Assembly (NCBI GenBank): GCA_964492105.1 | Contig: CAZBJB010000011.1 | Location: 1-31,658 of the forward strand | Source of the DNA: JAUZQZ01 sp964492105 | GTDB lineage: Bacteria > Pseudomonadota > Zetaproteobacteria > Mariprofundales > Mariprofundaceae | Direction: 5' to 3' | Length of the DNA stretch: 31,658 nucleotides | Shown: piece after piece, positions 1-8,165 of the stretch | How the letters are laid out: every line of letters begins with the position of its first letter | How positions within the stretch are numbered: position 1 is the stretch's first letter | Translations under genes and position numbers: made by a program | Notes under the pieces: model-generated | Database searches by the model: none | Told to the model about the DNA's origin: nothing | Seen by the model: only the letters and a program-made list of their open reading frames with translations

Positions 1-446
1 GTGAATTACGTGATCTTGAAACCATGCGTCTGGCGCTCACGGCGGCGGAAACCGGTCATATGGTGTTTGGAACACTGCATACGTCATCCGCACCCAAGAC
101 CATTGATCGCGTGATCGATGTCTTCCCCGCTGCTGAGAAGGGAATGATTCGCTCCATGTTATCTGAATCGCTCAAGGCCGTGATTTCACAGACATTGATC
201 AAAACCACGGATGGTAATGGACGCGTAGCCGCCCACGAAATCATGTTGGGTACGCCTGCTATCCGTAATCTGATTCGAGAAAACAAGGTGCCGCAAATGG
301 TTTCAGTCATCCAGACATCCCAGCGAGAAGGCATGCAAACTTTGGATACCGACCTGCAAAGACTGGTGAATACACGAAAGATCACCCGGCAGGCGGCGCT
401 GGGAAAGGCCGGTAACAAGAAACTGTTTGGCAGCAGCGGTATATGA
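1..446 (+). CDS. pilT: Type IV pilus retraction ATPase PilT, 3' part
   Basis: This is the C-terminal part of PilT, the hexameric ATPase on the cytoplasmic side of the type IV pilus machine that drives pilus retraction and twitching motility. The window begins inside the gene: the frame is open from the first bases and reads GELRDLETMRLAL, the end of the Walker B region. The conserved His box (AETGHMVFGTLHTSSA) follows. The PilT signature AIRNLIRE, typical of PilT rather than of PilB, is intact near the C terminus. About 147 residues are visible and end at a TGA. The Walker A region lies upstream of the window. The next gene, pilU, starts 22 bp downstream, the usual pilT-pilU arrangement. The family call is firm. 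Confidence 0.96.
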   Translation, partial: ELRDLETMRLALTAAETGHMVFGTLHTSSAPKTIDRVIDVFPAAEKGMIRSMLSESLKAVISQTLIKTTDGNGRVAAHEIMLGTPAIRNLIRENKVPQMVSVIQTSQREGMQTLDTDLQRLVNTRKITRQAALGKAGNKKLFGSSGI

Positions 447-468
447 TGATGGAAATCAGGAGAGATCG

Positions 469-1635
469 ATGAGTACGACCGAACAACCGCCACTGACCAT
501 CAAGCAACTGCTGATGGTCATGGTCAGGAAAGATGCTTCCGACATTTATATTACAGTAGGCATACCCCCCTCTTTCCGTATTAATGGCGTTGTTTACCCT
601 GCTAAACAACCTTCGCTCAACCCGGCACAGTGTGAGCAGCTTGCGAACTCGACCATGAGTGAGAAACAACGTACCGATTTTGAGGAAACTCATGAAATGA
701 ATCTTGCCCTTAGCTATCCGGATATCGGGCGTTTTCGGGTGAATGTGTTTCGTCAGCGCAGCAGCACGGGGCTGGTGATTCGGCAAATTAAAACGCAGAT
801 CCCCACCATTGATGATTTGAAATTGCCACAGGCCTTCAAGGAGATCGTGATGGCCAAACACGGCCTGGTGGTGATGGTCGGTGCGACCGGTAGCGGTAAA
901 TCCACCTCATTGGCAGCCATGATCGACTGGCGTAACAGCAATCAGGCAGGGCACATTATATCCATTGAAGATCCCATTGAGTTTATACATGGGCACAAAA
1001 AATGTGTGATTACGCAACGTGAGGTGGGTACCGATACGCTGGAATACGAAGCTGCGTTGAAGAACACGCTGCGCCAGGCTCCGGACGTGATTATGATTGG
1101 CGAAATGCGGGATCGCAAAACCGTGGAGTCTGCTCTGACGTTTGCTGACACGGGTCACCTCTGCCTGTCCACCCTGCATGCCAATAATTCCAATCAGGCC
1201 ATGGAACGTATTATCAATTTTTTTCCACATGAAATGCATAAACAGGTGGTTCTGAATCTGGCTTTGAATCTGAGAGCCGTGTTGTCGCAAAGGCTGGTGC
1301 GAACGAAGGATGGCAAACGAACGCCGGCCATTGAAATTATGATCAACACCCCCCGCATCAGTGATCTTATTATGAAGAGTGAAATTACCACTATCAAGGA
1401 AGCCATGGCCGAGGGAGAAAACTATGGGATGCAAACCTTCGATCAGCATCTTCTGGAACTGTGGAAAGCTGGTCGTATCACCGGGGAAGAAGCGCTGCGC
1501 CATGCTGATGCAATGAATGATTTGCGCCTGAAGATGAAGATGTTCGGCCTGGAAGGCCGCAGTGACGATGGTCGTTCCGGTCTCGATCATCTCGCCGGAA
1601 ACGTTGGTGAGAATACATCAACCCTGAAAATCTAG
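469..1635 (+). CDS. pilU: Type IV pilus ATPase PilU
   Basis: PilU is a PilT paralogue that assists pilus retraction. The 388-residue protein has Walker A GATGSGKST at about residues 138-146, an Asp box (SIEDPIEFIH), Walker B (DVIMIGEMRD) and a His box (GHLCLSTLHANN). I chose ATG 469, preceded by AGGAGA. An upstream in-frame TTG at 427 lies inside pilT and has no reason to be used. The length fits PilU, which is longer than PilT at the C terminus. The TAG stop at 1633-1635 is also the first three bases of a family-2 repeat end (TAGCCCGGACTATTC), so the last codons may have been set by a repeat insertion. It is probably cotranscribed with pilT. Confidence 0.95.
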   Translation: MSTTEQPPLTIKQLLMVMVRKDASDIYITVGIPPSFRINGVVYPAKQPSLNPAQCEQLANSTMSEKQRTDFEETHEMNLALSYPDIGRFRVNVFRQRSSTGLVIRQIKTQIPTIDDLKLPQAFKEIVMAKHGLVVMVGATGSGKSTSLAAMIDWRNSNQAGHIISIEDPIEFIHGHKKCVITQREVGTDTLEYEAALKNTLRQAPDVIMIGEMRDRKTVESALTFADTGHLCLSTLHANNSNQAMERIINFFPHEMHKQVVLNLALNLRAVLSQRLVRTKDGKRTPAIEIMINTPRISDLIMKSEITTIKEAMAEGENYGMQTFDQHLLELWKAGRITGEEALRHADAMNDLRLKMKMFGLEGRSDDGRSGLDHLAGNVGENTSTLKI

Positions 1636-1647
1636 CCCGGACTATTC
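1633..1647 (+). repeat. Family-2 repeat end, solitary half
   Basis: The 15 bases TAGCCCGGACTATTC match the terminal inverted repeat of the family-2 elements at 13799-13991 and 23023-23213. No partner end is visible downstream, so this is a remnant or a solo end. Its first three bases are the pilU stop codon. Confidence 0.5.
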
Positions 1648-1685
1648 TTCGAAACTTCACCGTTTTTAATCATGGGAGAGCAAAT

Positions 1686-2201
1686 ATGAAAAAACTGACA
1701 ATGGTTACGTTGTTTATGCTGATGTGGATCGGACAGGCAATGGCGCAGACTTGTAAAACCACGTCTTCGGCTTCCTCCGCTAAGCCAACAGCGGACTTTG
1801 TGGACAACGGCGATGGCACGGTGACGCATAAAAAAACCGGGCTCATGTGGAAGCGTTGTTCCGAGGGACAGACATGGAATGGAACCACCTGCACAGGATT
1901 TCTTACCGCTTATACATGGAAGCTGGCGCTACAGCGAGGTGCCCATGCAAGCTTTGCGGGTCACACCGACTGGCGCGTACCCACTGTTAAGGATTTGCGT
2001 TCGATTGTAGAGAAGCAATGTACCAATCCCGCTATTAATGCCGTAATCTTTCCGACCACGGCCAGTAAATGGTATTGGTCGGCGTCCCAGTCTGCTGTTA
2101 ATGCGACCTACGCGTGGCTTATTGCATTCAATGATGGCGACGAAAGCGTTGGCCGTAAGAATGGTAGCTACTATGTTCGTCTTGTTCGGGGCGGGCGGTG
2201 A
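1686..2201 (+). CDS. Secreted DUF1566 (Lcl C-terminal-like) protein
   Basis: This 171-residue protein has a clear Sec signal peptide (MKKLTMVTLFMLMWIGQAMA, cleavage after about residue 20). The mature part has the DUF1566 pattern: an FVDNGDGTVTHKKTGLMWKRC start, a TDWRVPTVKDLRSIV core and a WYWSASQSA / YYVRLVRGG end. DUF1566 domains are found in secreted and surface proteins, some linked to pili or adhesion, but no enzymatic role is established. The start is ATG 1686, preceded by GGGAGAG. The gene lies 50 bp after pilU, so cotranscription with the pilus ATPases is possible but not shown. Several cysteines (around residues 22, 58 and 69) could form disulfides. The function is unknown. Confidence 0.85.
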   Translation: MKKLTMVTLFMLMWIGQAMAQTCKTTSSASSAKPTADFVDNGDGTVTHKKTGLMWKRCSEGQTWNGTTCTGFLTAYTWKLALQRGAHASFAGHTDWRVPTVKDLRSIVEKQCTNPAINAVIFPTTASKWYWSASQSAVNATYAWLIAFNDGDESVGRKNGSYYVRLVRGGR

Positions 2202-2427
2202 TTGTGTACTGTACATGGCCGTGAAGGCGGCCGATATCCCGTGTGCTTCGCATCATACGAGCCCTTTAACCCGAACTTGTCAATTGTTAATTTGGTATTA
2301 ATGCCTGCAATACATGGGAACACCGTGCGGAGAAAAATACCGAAATAACTCCATATAATGCTTTATTATCAATACGTTAAGTCACTTCTTGGGGTCGAAA
2401 ACTAAAATAAGTTCGGACTAGTATATC

Positions 2428-2588
2428 GAGCCTCTTGCAAAACTCGTGAGCGGCGATCGGCTTCCCCACTTTGGCCCATTTCCGTGCTGAAATCTCGGTC
2501 CATGGAACCACCATGCACCTCATTCCATCCCGAAAATGGACTCAAAGTGGGATTACCGCTCATCCACCCAGAGTTTTGCAAGAGGCTC
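2428..2588 (-). repeat. Family-1 MITE-like repeat, copy A
   Basis: This is a 161-bp element bounded by GAGCCTCTTGCAAAACTC and its exact reverse complement. It is flanked by the 4-bp direct repeat TATC (2424-2427 and 2589-2592). It lies in the opposite orientation to the other copies in the window. The interior is non-coding but similar to copies B to F. It is too short to encode a transposase, so it must be moved in trans if it is mobile. Confidence 0.9.
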
Positions 2589-2593
2589 TATCG

Positions 2594-2620
2594 AAAAAAT
2601 ATTCATCACCAATAAGGTGA
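2594..2620 (-). terminator. Possible rho-independent terminator after thiD
   Basis: Read on the minus strand, a 5-bp stem (TCACC / GGTGA, loop TTATT) is followed by TGAATATTTTTT, 38-64 nt beyond the thiD stop. The stem is short, so the call is tentative. Confidence 0.35.
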
Positions 2621-2657
2621 CAACATGTTTTTTCAATGCGCTATATAAACCAATGTC

Positions 2658-3473
2658 TTACACTCTGCATGCACGATCACTTGCAGGATCTGGGTATAAT
2701 GCTTCTTGCAAACGCTTGATCGCCGCACCCACCGAATCCGGCATGTCGTAGCCCAATCCCAACGATGCAGCGATGCCCGCCGCCAGACGGCACCCCGTGC
2801 CGTGCGCCTGCATTTCGTTCAAAGTACGTTTTGGATGCGTGAAGCTCGTGATTTCTCCATGCTCATCACATAGTACGTCCAACAACGAATTCCCATTCCC
2901 GCGCCCACCCTTGAGCAATACGGCGCAGCCAAGTCCTGATGTCAGCGCCATGGCATTCTCAACGGGATCGTTCACGGTGTAGCCCAGCAGTATATTGGCT
3001 TCATCCGAATTGGGTGTGACCAGCGTAGCCTGTTTGATGAGCGCCCTCTTCAGTGTAGGCACCGCCCCTTCATCCAGCAGGCTGCAACCGGAACTGGCGC
3101 CCATGACCGGATCAATCACCAGCGGCTTTCCCGTATGATATTTACCCAGTGCAGCCGCAATCACGGCGACATGTTCAGCACTTGCCAGCATGCCGGTTTT
3201 AATGGCCGAAACGTCGTAATAATTAAAAATGGCACTAAGTTGTGCATCAAGTTGTGCCAGAGAAACCGGTTCGATCCGCAAGATTTTCCGTGGATTTTGT
3301 GCAGTCAGGGCCGTGAGTACCGAACATCCCCTGATGCCAAACTGTTCAAAGATGCGTAAATCGGCCTGAATCCCGGCTCCGGCGCACGAATCCGACCCGC
3401 CAATGGTCAGGCAGACGGTTCGATCCGCTATAAATTTGTTGTCCGAGCCGGGATTATTCATGCGAACTGCCAT
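2658..3473 (-). CDS. thiD: Hydroxymethylpyrimidine/phosphomethylpyrimidine kinase ThiD
   Basis: ThiD phosphorylates hydroxymethylpyrimidine (HMP) and then HMP phosphate to give HMP pyrophosphate, one of the two substrates that ThiE joins to make thiamin phosphate. The 271-residue ribokinase-fold protein carries the expected motifs: GSDSCAGAGIQADL near the N terminus, LTAQN, AIKTGML, LVIDPVMG, VTPNSDEA, LLKGGRG and the anion-hole/catalytic HGTGCRLAAGI near the C terminus. The start at 3473 overlaps the 3' end of thiE by 16 bp, which suggests translational coupling; an in-frame ATG four codons later is an alternative. The length is normal for the family. It is the last gene of the queG-gph-thiE-thiD operon. 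Confidence 0.95.
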   Translation of the reverse strand: MAVRMNNPGSDNKFIADRTVCLTIGGSDSCAGAGIQADLRIFEQFGIRGCSVLTALTAQNPRKILRIEPVSLAQLDAQLSAIFNYYDVSAIKTGMLASAEHVAVIAAALGKYHTGKPLVIDPVMGASSGCSLLDEGAVPTLKRALIKQATLVTPNSDEANILLGYTVNDPVENAMALTSGLGCAVLLKGGRGNGNSLLDVLCDEHGEITSFTHPKRTLNEMQAHGTGCRLAAGIAASLGLGYDMPDSVGAAIKRLQEALYPDPASDRACRV

Positions 3474-4267
3474 GTTTCAACCATCTTACGGGCCATGGAC
3501 TCAATATCATTTCCACCGAACAGGGTCGAAATGACCGCAGCGCAGTCAGCCCCCGCAGCTTTTACGGCGGGTAGCAATGCCAGTGTAATGCCGCCAATAG
3601 CGCAAATATTATCCATGGGAAGCATGTGCCGCGCCCGGGTCAGGCGTGGTAAGCCGATGGGTGTTGCGTCTGCTTTGCTACTGCTGGGAAAAACGGCGCC
3701 GAAAGACACGTAATTCGCGCCTGCATCCAGTACATGCCGCGCGAACGTGGCATCGGCCTTGCACGAGATGCCAATGATCAAGGGTTTATTCAGTTCAGTT
3801 CGAAGCCGGGCTATATTCTTCATGTCCCCGCGACCCAGATGCACCCCGTCCGCACCGGATGTGACAGCCAGTTGTACGGAATCATTGACGATAAAAATGC
3901 CGCCATACACCCGCACAAGATCACGCAATGCCTGCGCCCTCTCTAATGTCCGTTTGTATCCCTGCTTCTTGTCGCGTAACTGAAGAATCCGTACACCACC
4001 CTTGAGCGCGGATTCAGCCATGCGCAGTAACACCTTTAGCGGCACATCCGCCGGCAGGATGCCGTAGATGCCGGAGCCTCTTGCAAAACTCTGGGTGGAT
4101 GAGCGGCAATCCCGTTTTGAGACCATTTTCGGGATTGAATGAGCTGCATGGTGGTTCCATGGAGCGAAATTCAAGCCCGGAAATGGGCCGAAGTGGGGAA
4201 GCCGATCACCGCTCATGAGTTTTGCAAGAGGCTCGCCGGTGATGTGCCATAAGTCAGCCATCGACAA
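3458..4267 (-). CDS. thiE: Thiamin-phosphate synthase ThiE with in-frame MITE insertion
   Basis: ThiE condenses HMP pyrophosphate with thiazole phosphate to form thiamin phosphate. The TIM-barrel motifs are present: ILQLRDKK, FIVNDSVQLA, GADGVHLGRGD, IGISCKA, YVSFGAVFPSSSK and ICAIGGITLA. The frame starts at ATG 4267, overlapping the gph stop by 14 bp; ATG 4261 is an alternative. The reading frame is 269 residues, about 55 longer than usual. Residues 12-66 (EPLAKLMSG... to ...QSFARGSG) are encoded by MITE copy B plus its 4-bp duplication, 165 bp in all, so the frame is kept. Removing them rejoins HITG to IYGILPADV, a normal ThiE N terminus. Whether the long protein works, or translation restarts at an ATG inside the MITE, cannot be told from sequence. 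Confidence 0.9.
   Translation of the reverse strand: MSMADLWHITGEPLAKLMSGDRLPHFGPFPGLNFAPWNHHAAHSIPKMVSKRDCRSSTQSFARGSGIYGILPADVPLKVLLRMAESALKGGVRILQLRDKKQGYKRTLERAQALRDLVRVYGGIFIVNDSVQLAVTSGADGVHLGRGDMKNIARLRTELNKPLIIGISCKADATFARHVLDAGANYVSFGAVFPSSSKADATPIGLPRLTRARHMLPMDNICAIGGITLALLPAVKAAGADCAAVISTLFGGNDIESMARKMVETWQFA
4074..4234 (+). repeat. Family-1 MITE-like repeat, copy B (inside thiE)
   Basis: This is a 161-bp copy with perfect 18-bp inverted ends and the 4-bp target duplication GCCG (4070-4073 and 4235-4238). It is inserted near the 5' end of thiE. Element plus duplication is 165 bp, a multiple of three. The strand read by thiE has no stop in that frame, so the host gene stays open. 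Confidence 0.95.
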
Positions 4268-4913
4268 GCGAAAGTAGATCAGTAAACATCTTCAAACGCA
4301 TCACCCTGCCCTCAAATACATGTGGTAGTGCCTGATATCCATGTTCGCAATAACAAACCGTATGGCATCCGGCATTAAATCCGGCCTCCATATCAAAACG
4401 TGTGTCTCCCACCATGACTGAATCGTTCGCTTTCACACCGATCACCCTGCAGCATTCAAGAAGCATATCCGGCGAAGGTTTCCTGGCAAAGCCATCTTCC
4501 GGAGACAGCGCATACACCAGATATGACGAAAGCCCCAGGCATTCCAGCACCTGCACACGTGCCCTGACCGGTTTGGCAGTGACACAAACCATGGGGATAC
4601 CGTGTGCCTTCAGTGTATCCAGCGTTTCCATTACGCCCGGAAACACCTTGCTAAAGTCAGCAGGATGCTGTTCATAAATATCGGAAAATGTATGATACAG
4701 CGCCATGATAGCGGGATCGTCCATACCTTTGTCCAGAATGCTGGCCGCCAGCTGCCGTGCTCCACCGCCGATATACGGTTTGGTTTCCTCCAGCGAAAGC
4801 TCAAACTCATATCCCAGCACTTTCAGTGCCTGGTTGACATTGGCACGAATGTCCGGCAACGCATCCACCAGCGTACCGTCCAGATCAAAAATGAAAGCTT
4901 CAGGTTTTGTCAT
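4254..4913 (-). CDS. gph: HAD-family phosphoglycolate phosphatase (Gph-like)
   Basis: The 219-residue HAD hydrolase is probably phosphoglycolate phosphatase, which removes 2-phosphoglycolate formed by DNA repair or by oxygenation in carbon fixation. All four HAD motifs are visible. Motif I is FIFDLDGTLVD with Asp10 as nucleophile and Asp12. Motif II is the Thr in VCVTAK. Motif III is the Lys in RKPSPDML. Motif IV is VGDTRFDMEAG. The helical cap of the Gph/PGP subfamily lies between motifs I and II. ATG 4913 overlaps the queG stop by 14 bp, so start choice and operon membership are well supported. HAD substrate specificity is hard to read from sequence: pyrophosphatase or another sugar-phosphate phosphatase is possible. 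Confidence 0.85.
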   Translation of the reverse strand: MTKPEAFIFDLDGTLVDALPDIRANVNQALKVLGYEFELSLEETKPYIGGGARQLAASILDKGMDDPAIMALYHTFSDIYEQHPADFSKVFPGVMETLDTLKAHGIPMVCVTAKPVRARVQVLECLGLSSYLVYALSPEDGFARKPSPDMLLECCRVIGVKANDSVMVGDTRFDMEAGFNAGCHTVCYCEHGYQALPHVFEGRVMRLKMFTDLLSLVDG

Positions 4914-6066
4914 AATAAGTCCTTATATTATGAAGAGATAGAGCTACTTCTTCCAGTACATTCACATTATTTTCATACTGTTTTCCCTGTTCCAGTGCCG
5001 CGCTAATCTGTCCGTGATTTGCTCTGTTTGCAAGCTGGCCCAGCGCCCATGCCGCATGTCCGCGAACCAGGTGTTCCGTATCCAGCAATGCATTCGCCAA
5101 TACGGGCACAAAATCCGTATCACCCGAATTACCCATGGCAACACACACATTACGCAGCAATCCTGCCCTGCCCGTCCGCTTCACCGGGGATTTGCGGAAA
5201 CGCTGACGGAATGCTTCGTCATCAAGCCGCAACAGATTGGCAAGCTCCGGCAGCACACTCCCTTCACGCGACAGGAGCAGATCCGGATCGGGCGCGCATG
5301 CATGGTGATTCCACGGGCAGGCCATCTGACAATCATCACAGCCAAAGATGCGGTTGCCCATCAACGGGCGCAGTGCATGCGCAATAAAGCCCTTAAATTC
5401 AATAGTCAAATATGAGATACACAGCCGCGCATCCACCACATATGGCGCAACAATCGCTTTGGTGGGGCAAATATCCATACAGGCCGTGCAACTGCCGCAA
5501 TGATTGTTTTCCGATGCATCCGGTTCGATTTCAGCGGTGGTAAACACTTCGCCCAGCATGATCCATGAGCCCAGCGCCCTGTTAATCGTCAGCGAATGTT
5601 TGCCCTGCCAGCCCAGGCCCGCGTTTTCAGCCAGCGCATGCTCCAGCACCGGTGCGGTATCCACATACACGCGCTGATTGTGTGCGCCGAGCAGTTCATC
5701 CAGATCGCGTGCCAAAACCTTCAGGCGCTTCTTCACCACCTCGTGATAATCATCCCCGTGTGCGTATGCGGCAATCACTCCCCTGCCCCGTTCGGATTCA
5801 GCCTGATTCAGCGAATACGGCGGCGGCGTATGGCGTATGCCCACGGTGATGACAGTCCGGACTTCATTCAGCATCAAACAGGGCTGCTTGCGCCGCTGCA
5901 TGCGACTCTCCTCAGCCATCCAGCCCATCTCGCCATGCATGCCGGCGGTGACCCACGCCTGATAGGCATCCACGCGTGCTTCCACTATCTCGGGCCGTGT
6001 GAAGCGGCACAAATTAAATCCGTACGTACTTGCCCTGGCCTTAATTGCATGTTTTATGTCATTCAA
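4900..6066 (-). CDS. queG: Epoxyqueuosine reductase QueG
   Basis: QueG is a cobalamin- and iron-sulfur-dependent enzyme that reduces epoxyqueuosine to queuosine in the wobble position of tRNA. The protein has the N-terminal cobalamin-binding domain, the two ferredoxin-like clusters CGSCTACMDICPTKA and CDDCQMACPW, and a C-terminal HEAT-like region (LVRGHAAWALGQL). The start is uncertain. The frame runs 26 codons further, to an ATG at 6144 inside MITE copy C, but those residues are MITE sequence. From TTG 6066 the protein would be 388 residues, begin NDIKHAIKARASTYGFNL and match normal QueG N termini. TTG 6066 overlaps the MITE target duplication, and the MITE end places AGAGG just upstream. 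It is the first gene of the operon. Confidence 0.92.
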   Translation of the reverse strand: MNDIKHAIKARASTYGFNLCRFTRPEIVEARVDAYQAWVTAGMHGEMGWMAEESRMQRRKQPCLMLNEVRTVITVGIRHTPPPYSLNQAESERGRGVIAAYAHGDDYHEVVKKRLKVLARDLDELLGAHNQRVYVDTAPVLEHALAENAGLGWQGKHSLTINRALGSWIMLGEVFTTAEIEPDASENNHCGSCTACMDICPTKAIVAPYVVDARLCISYLTIEFKGFIAHALRPLMGNRIFGCDDCQMACPWNHHACAPDPDLLLSREGSVLPELANLLRLDDEAFRQRFRKSPVKRTGRAGLLRNVCVAMGNSGDTDFVPVLANALLDTEHLVRGHAAWALGQLANRANHGQISAALEQGKQYENNVNVLEEVALSLHNIRTYYDKT

Positions 6067-6068
6067 AA

Positions 6069-6229
6069 GAGCCTCTTGCAAAACTCTGGGTGGATGAACG
6101 GCAATCCAACTTTGAGACCATTTTCGGGATTGAATGAGCTGCATGGTGGTTCCATGGAGCGAAATTCAAGCTCGGAAATGGGCCGAAGTGGGAAAGCCGA
6201 ACACCGCTCATGAGTTTTGCAAGAGACTC
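6069..6229 (+). repeat. Family-1 MITE-like repeat, copy C (at queG start)
   Basis: This 161-bp copy is flanked by AAAA (6065-6068 and 6230-6233), the likely 4-bp target duplication. One base of the right inverted repeat has changed (AAGAGACTC instead of AAGAGGCTC). It separates queG from its former upstream region and sits in the divergent interval between queG and the copper cluster, so it may affect transcription of both. Confidence 0.93.
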
Positions 6230-6319
6230 AAAATATATCCAGAGGATTTTGCACGATCTTACCCCCCACCCCCTCATTCTTCATTGAATTTTAATCTTTG
6301 TACATTCATCCTTCGCTCC

Positions 6320-6730
6320 ATGCATCGTTCCATGAGACGCTATCGCAAGACCGGGTTGACTGTTCTTGCCGTGTTTGCCGTGCAACTCATCACGGCGGGT
6401 TTCTGCGCCATCCCCCCCGTACATGCTGCGCCTGTCACGAGGGGCGGAGCCATGCCCAATGAGGTGACAAATACGCAGTGTACCATGGCGCCAATGGCCG
6501 TCGGGCAGGATATGCCGGAGTACACGCATTGTAACACACCGGATATCAATACCTTTTTCAATCGGATCAACGATGTGCCGGCCACATGGGTGCTTGTTGC
6601 CGTCCTGCCAACTCTGCTGCATCAAGCTGATCTGGCATCCGAACAGGGGCACTCCCCGTTCATCGCTCACGGGGATCCTCCTCGAAGCGCCTCCCTTCTT
6701 TACCGAACCAGCCTCCGCATCCGTCTGTAA
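6320..6730 (+). CDS. Small secreted Cys/His/Met protein, first gene of copper cluster
   Basis: From ATG 6320 this gives a 136-residue protein; ATG 6332 is an alternative, and neither has a strong ribosome site. The N terminus is a signal peptide (basic MRRYRK, then a hydrophobic stretch, ending near PVHAAP). The mature part contains QCTMAPMAVGQDM and YTHCN, spacings of Cys, Met and His that could bind copper. The last third is a hydrophobic helix followed by a Pro-rich tail ending SLRIRL. Proteins of this look (DUF2946-like, small copper-associated proteins) often precede the CusC gene in proteobacterial Cus operons; that is how I assign it. The frame is also open upstream through MITE C, but that extension is repeat sequence. 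Confidence 0.6.
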   Translation: MHRSMRRYRKTGLTVLAVFAVQLITAGFCAIPPVHAAPVTRGGAMPNEVTNTQCTMAPMAVGQDMPEYTHCNTPDINTFFNRINDVPATWVLVAVLPTLLHQADLASEQGHSPFIAHGDPPRSASLLYRTSLRIRL

Positions 6731-6803
6731 GACTATCTCCTGAAATTCAGCCGCCGGGACACTGTACCCGCGCGGATATGTATTTATTCTTCAGGAGGTC
6801 GAT

Positions 6804-8165
6804 ATGCCTAAAATTATCGCATGCGCACTGGTGTTCGTGTTTCTATTCACGGCCGTGCTTCAGGCAAAAGCCAGGGCGGAAACATTAATCGTTCCGGCAC
6901 TTGAACCTCGCCTGGAACAGGCCCCGGCACGCTATGCGAATCATATTCTCACGCTGGCCGAGGCAGATCGGATTGCGTTAAAGGTCAATCCGGGTCTGGC
7001 AAGCATGGCGAGCCGCGCCAGGGCCATCGCCGAAATCCCGCCACAGGTAGGAACCCTTCCCGATCCGCACCTTGCCTTTGATACCATCAACCTGCCCGTG
7101 GATACATTTTCCACGGTACAGGAAAACATGACACAACTGCGCGTCGGGCTTTCACAGGAGATTCCCTTCCCCGGTAAACTCAGACTGAAGGAAGAGGCAG
7201 CGCGGTTCGAGGCGCAATCGGCCGGTTTTGATGTTGCAGAAACTCGTCTGAGACTGGTTCGTAATGTGCATATTTCATGGTGGAACCTGTTTTATCTGGA
7301 TCGAGCACTGGAGATCATCAAACGCAATGAGAAATTACTCCGGCAATTTATCACCATTGCCGAAACCAAGTACAGGGTTGGAGAAGGTCTGCAGCAGGAC
7401 GTGTTGCTGGCGCAGGTGGAGCTTTCAAAACTGCTGGATATTAATATTCGTCTTGTGGGCGCACGCAGGGATGAACAGGCGCGCCTGAACAAATTGTTGA
7501 ATCGGCCCACGGATTTGTCCATCCGCCTTCCGGATAAGGTGAAAGAAACGCTACCACGGATGCCGTCGGAAACCGAATTGCACCGGATAGCCCTGAAAGC
7601 CCGCCCCTTGCTGGCCAGCCAGAGCGATCGGATCAAGGCAGCAAAAAAGAGAGTGGATCTGGCCGATCTGGATTACTATCCTGATTTCAAAATTAGCGGT
7701 GCATGGGGTTTTCGAGGCGCGAACAACCCTGCCACTGGTCGGTCCCGACCGGATTTTGCCACCCTGGGCGTAAGCATTAACCTGCCAATTTATACGTCGA
7801 CCAAACAGGATCGCGCCCTGGCACAACGCAAGGCGGAAGTGGCAAAAGAGGAGTTTTCGCTACGTGATGACACCGAGGCGGTCTGGTCCGAAGCTTCAAC
7901 CGCGTTGTCGGATTACATTGAGGCAAAAAATCGGGCATCCCTGTTCAAGAGCGGCATTATCCCACAGGCCAGCCAGACCGTGGATTCCATGCTCGCCGGC
8001 TACCAGGTAAACAAGGTCGACTTCCTCAACCTCGTCCGTTCCCAAATCACACTCTACAACTATGAAACGCTGTACTGGAAGGCCCTGACGGGCGCAAGGC
8101 AGAGCCTGGCACGTTTGGAAGCCGCCATCGGCAAAAAGATCGGTAAGGAGATGACGCATGAATAA
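6804..8165 (+). CDS. cusC: Outer-membrane efflux channel, CusC/CzcC-like (TolC family)
   Basis: This is the outer-membrane channel of a tripartite heavy-metal RND pump; as a trimer it carries metal from the periplasm out of the cell. The 453-residue protein has a signal peptide ending around ARA (residues 24-27). Two OEP repeats follow: the first with the GLSQEIPFPGKLRLKEE strand/helix signature, the second with LGVSINLPIYTSTKQDRALAQRKAEV. Length and pattern fit CzcC/CusC proteins. ATG 6804 is preceded by a strong AGGAGG at good spacing. The stop overlaps the cusB start by 8 bp (ATGAATAA), so the two are coupled. The metal cannot be read from this subunit, but the linked CusA and CusB keep copper-specific methionines. 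Confidence 0.9.
   Translation: MPKIIACALVFVFLFTAVLQAKARAETLIVPALEPRLEQAPARYANHILTLAEADRIALKVNPGLASMASRARAIAEIPPQVGTLPDPHLAFDTINLPVDTFSTVQENMTQLRVGLSQEIPFPGKLRLKEEAARFEAQSAGFDVAETRLRLVRNVHISWWNLFYLDRALEIIKRNEKLLRQFITIAETKYRVGEGLQQDVLLAQVELSKLLDINIRLVGARRDEQARLNKLLNRPTDLSIRLPDKVKETLPRMPSETELHRIALKARPLLASQSDRIKAAKKRVDLADLDYYPDFKISGAWGFRGANNPATGRSRPDFATLGVSINLPIYTSTKQDRALAQRKAEVAKEEFSLRDDTEAVWSEASTALSDYIEAKNRASLFKSGIIPQASQTVDSMLAGYQVNKVDFLNLVRSQITLYNYETLYWKALTGARQSLARLEAAIGKKIGKEMTHE

Larger units (their letters stand above)
2202..2657. other. Intergenic stretch with one MITE copy
   Basis: This 456-bp gap lies between the convergent DUF1566 gene and thiD. It holds family-1 MITE copy A (2428-2588) and a possible terminator for the thiD operon (2594-2620). 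The AT-rich stretch 2280-2427 shows no convincing gene or RNA structure to me. Confidence 0.6.

Noticed and set aside
2428..6229. Recurring GAGCCTCTTGCAAAACTC as a possible CRISPR repeat
   Set aside because: The copies are kilobases apart, occur as inverted pairs 161 bp long and have target duplications, which is the structure of a transposable element.
6134..6319. N-terminal extension of the small copper-cluster protein
   Set aside because: It is translated MITE copy C and AT-rich spacer; the signal peptide starts after 6320.
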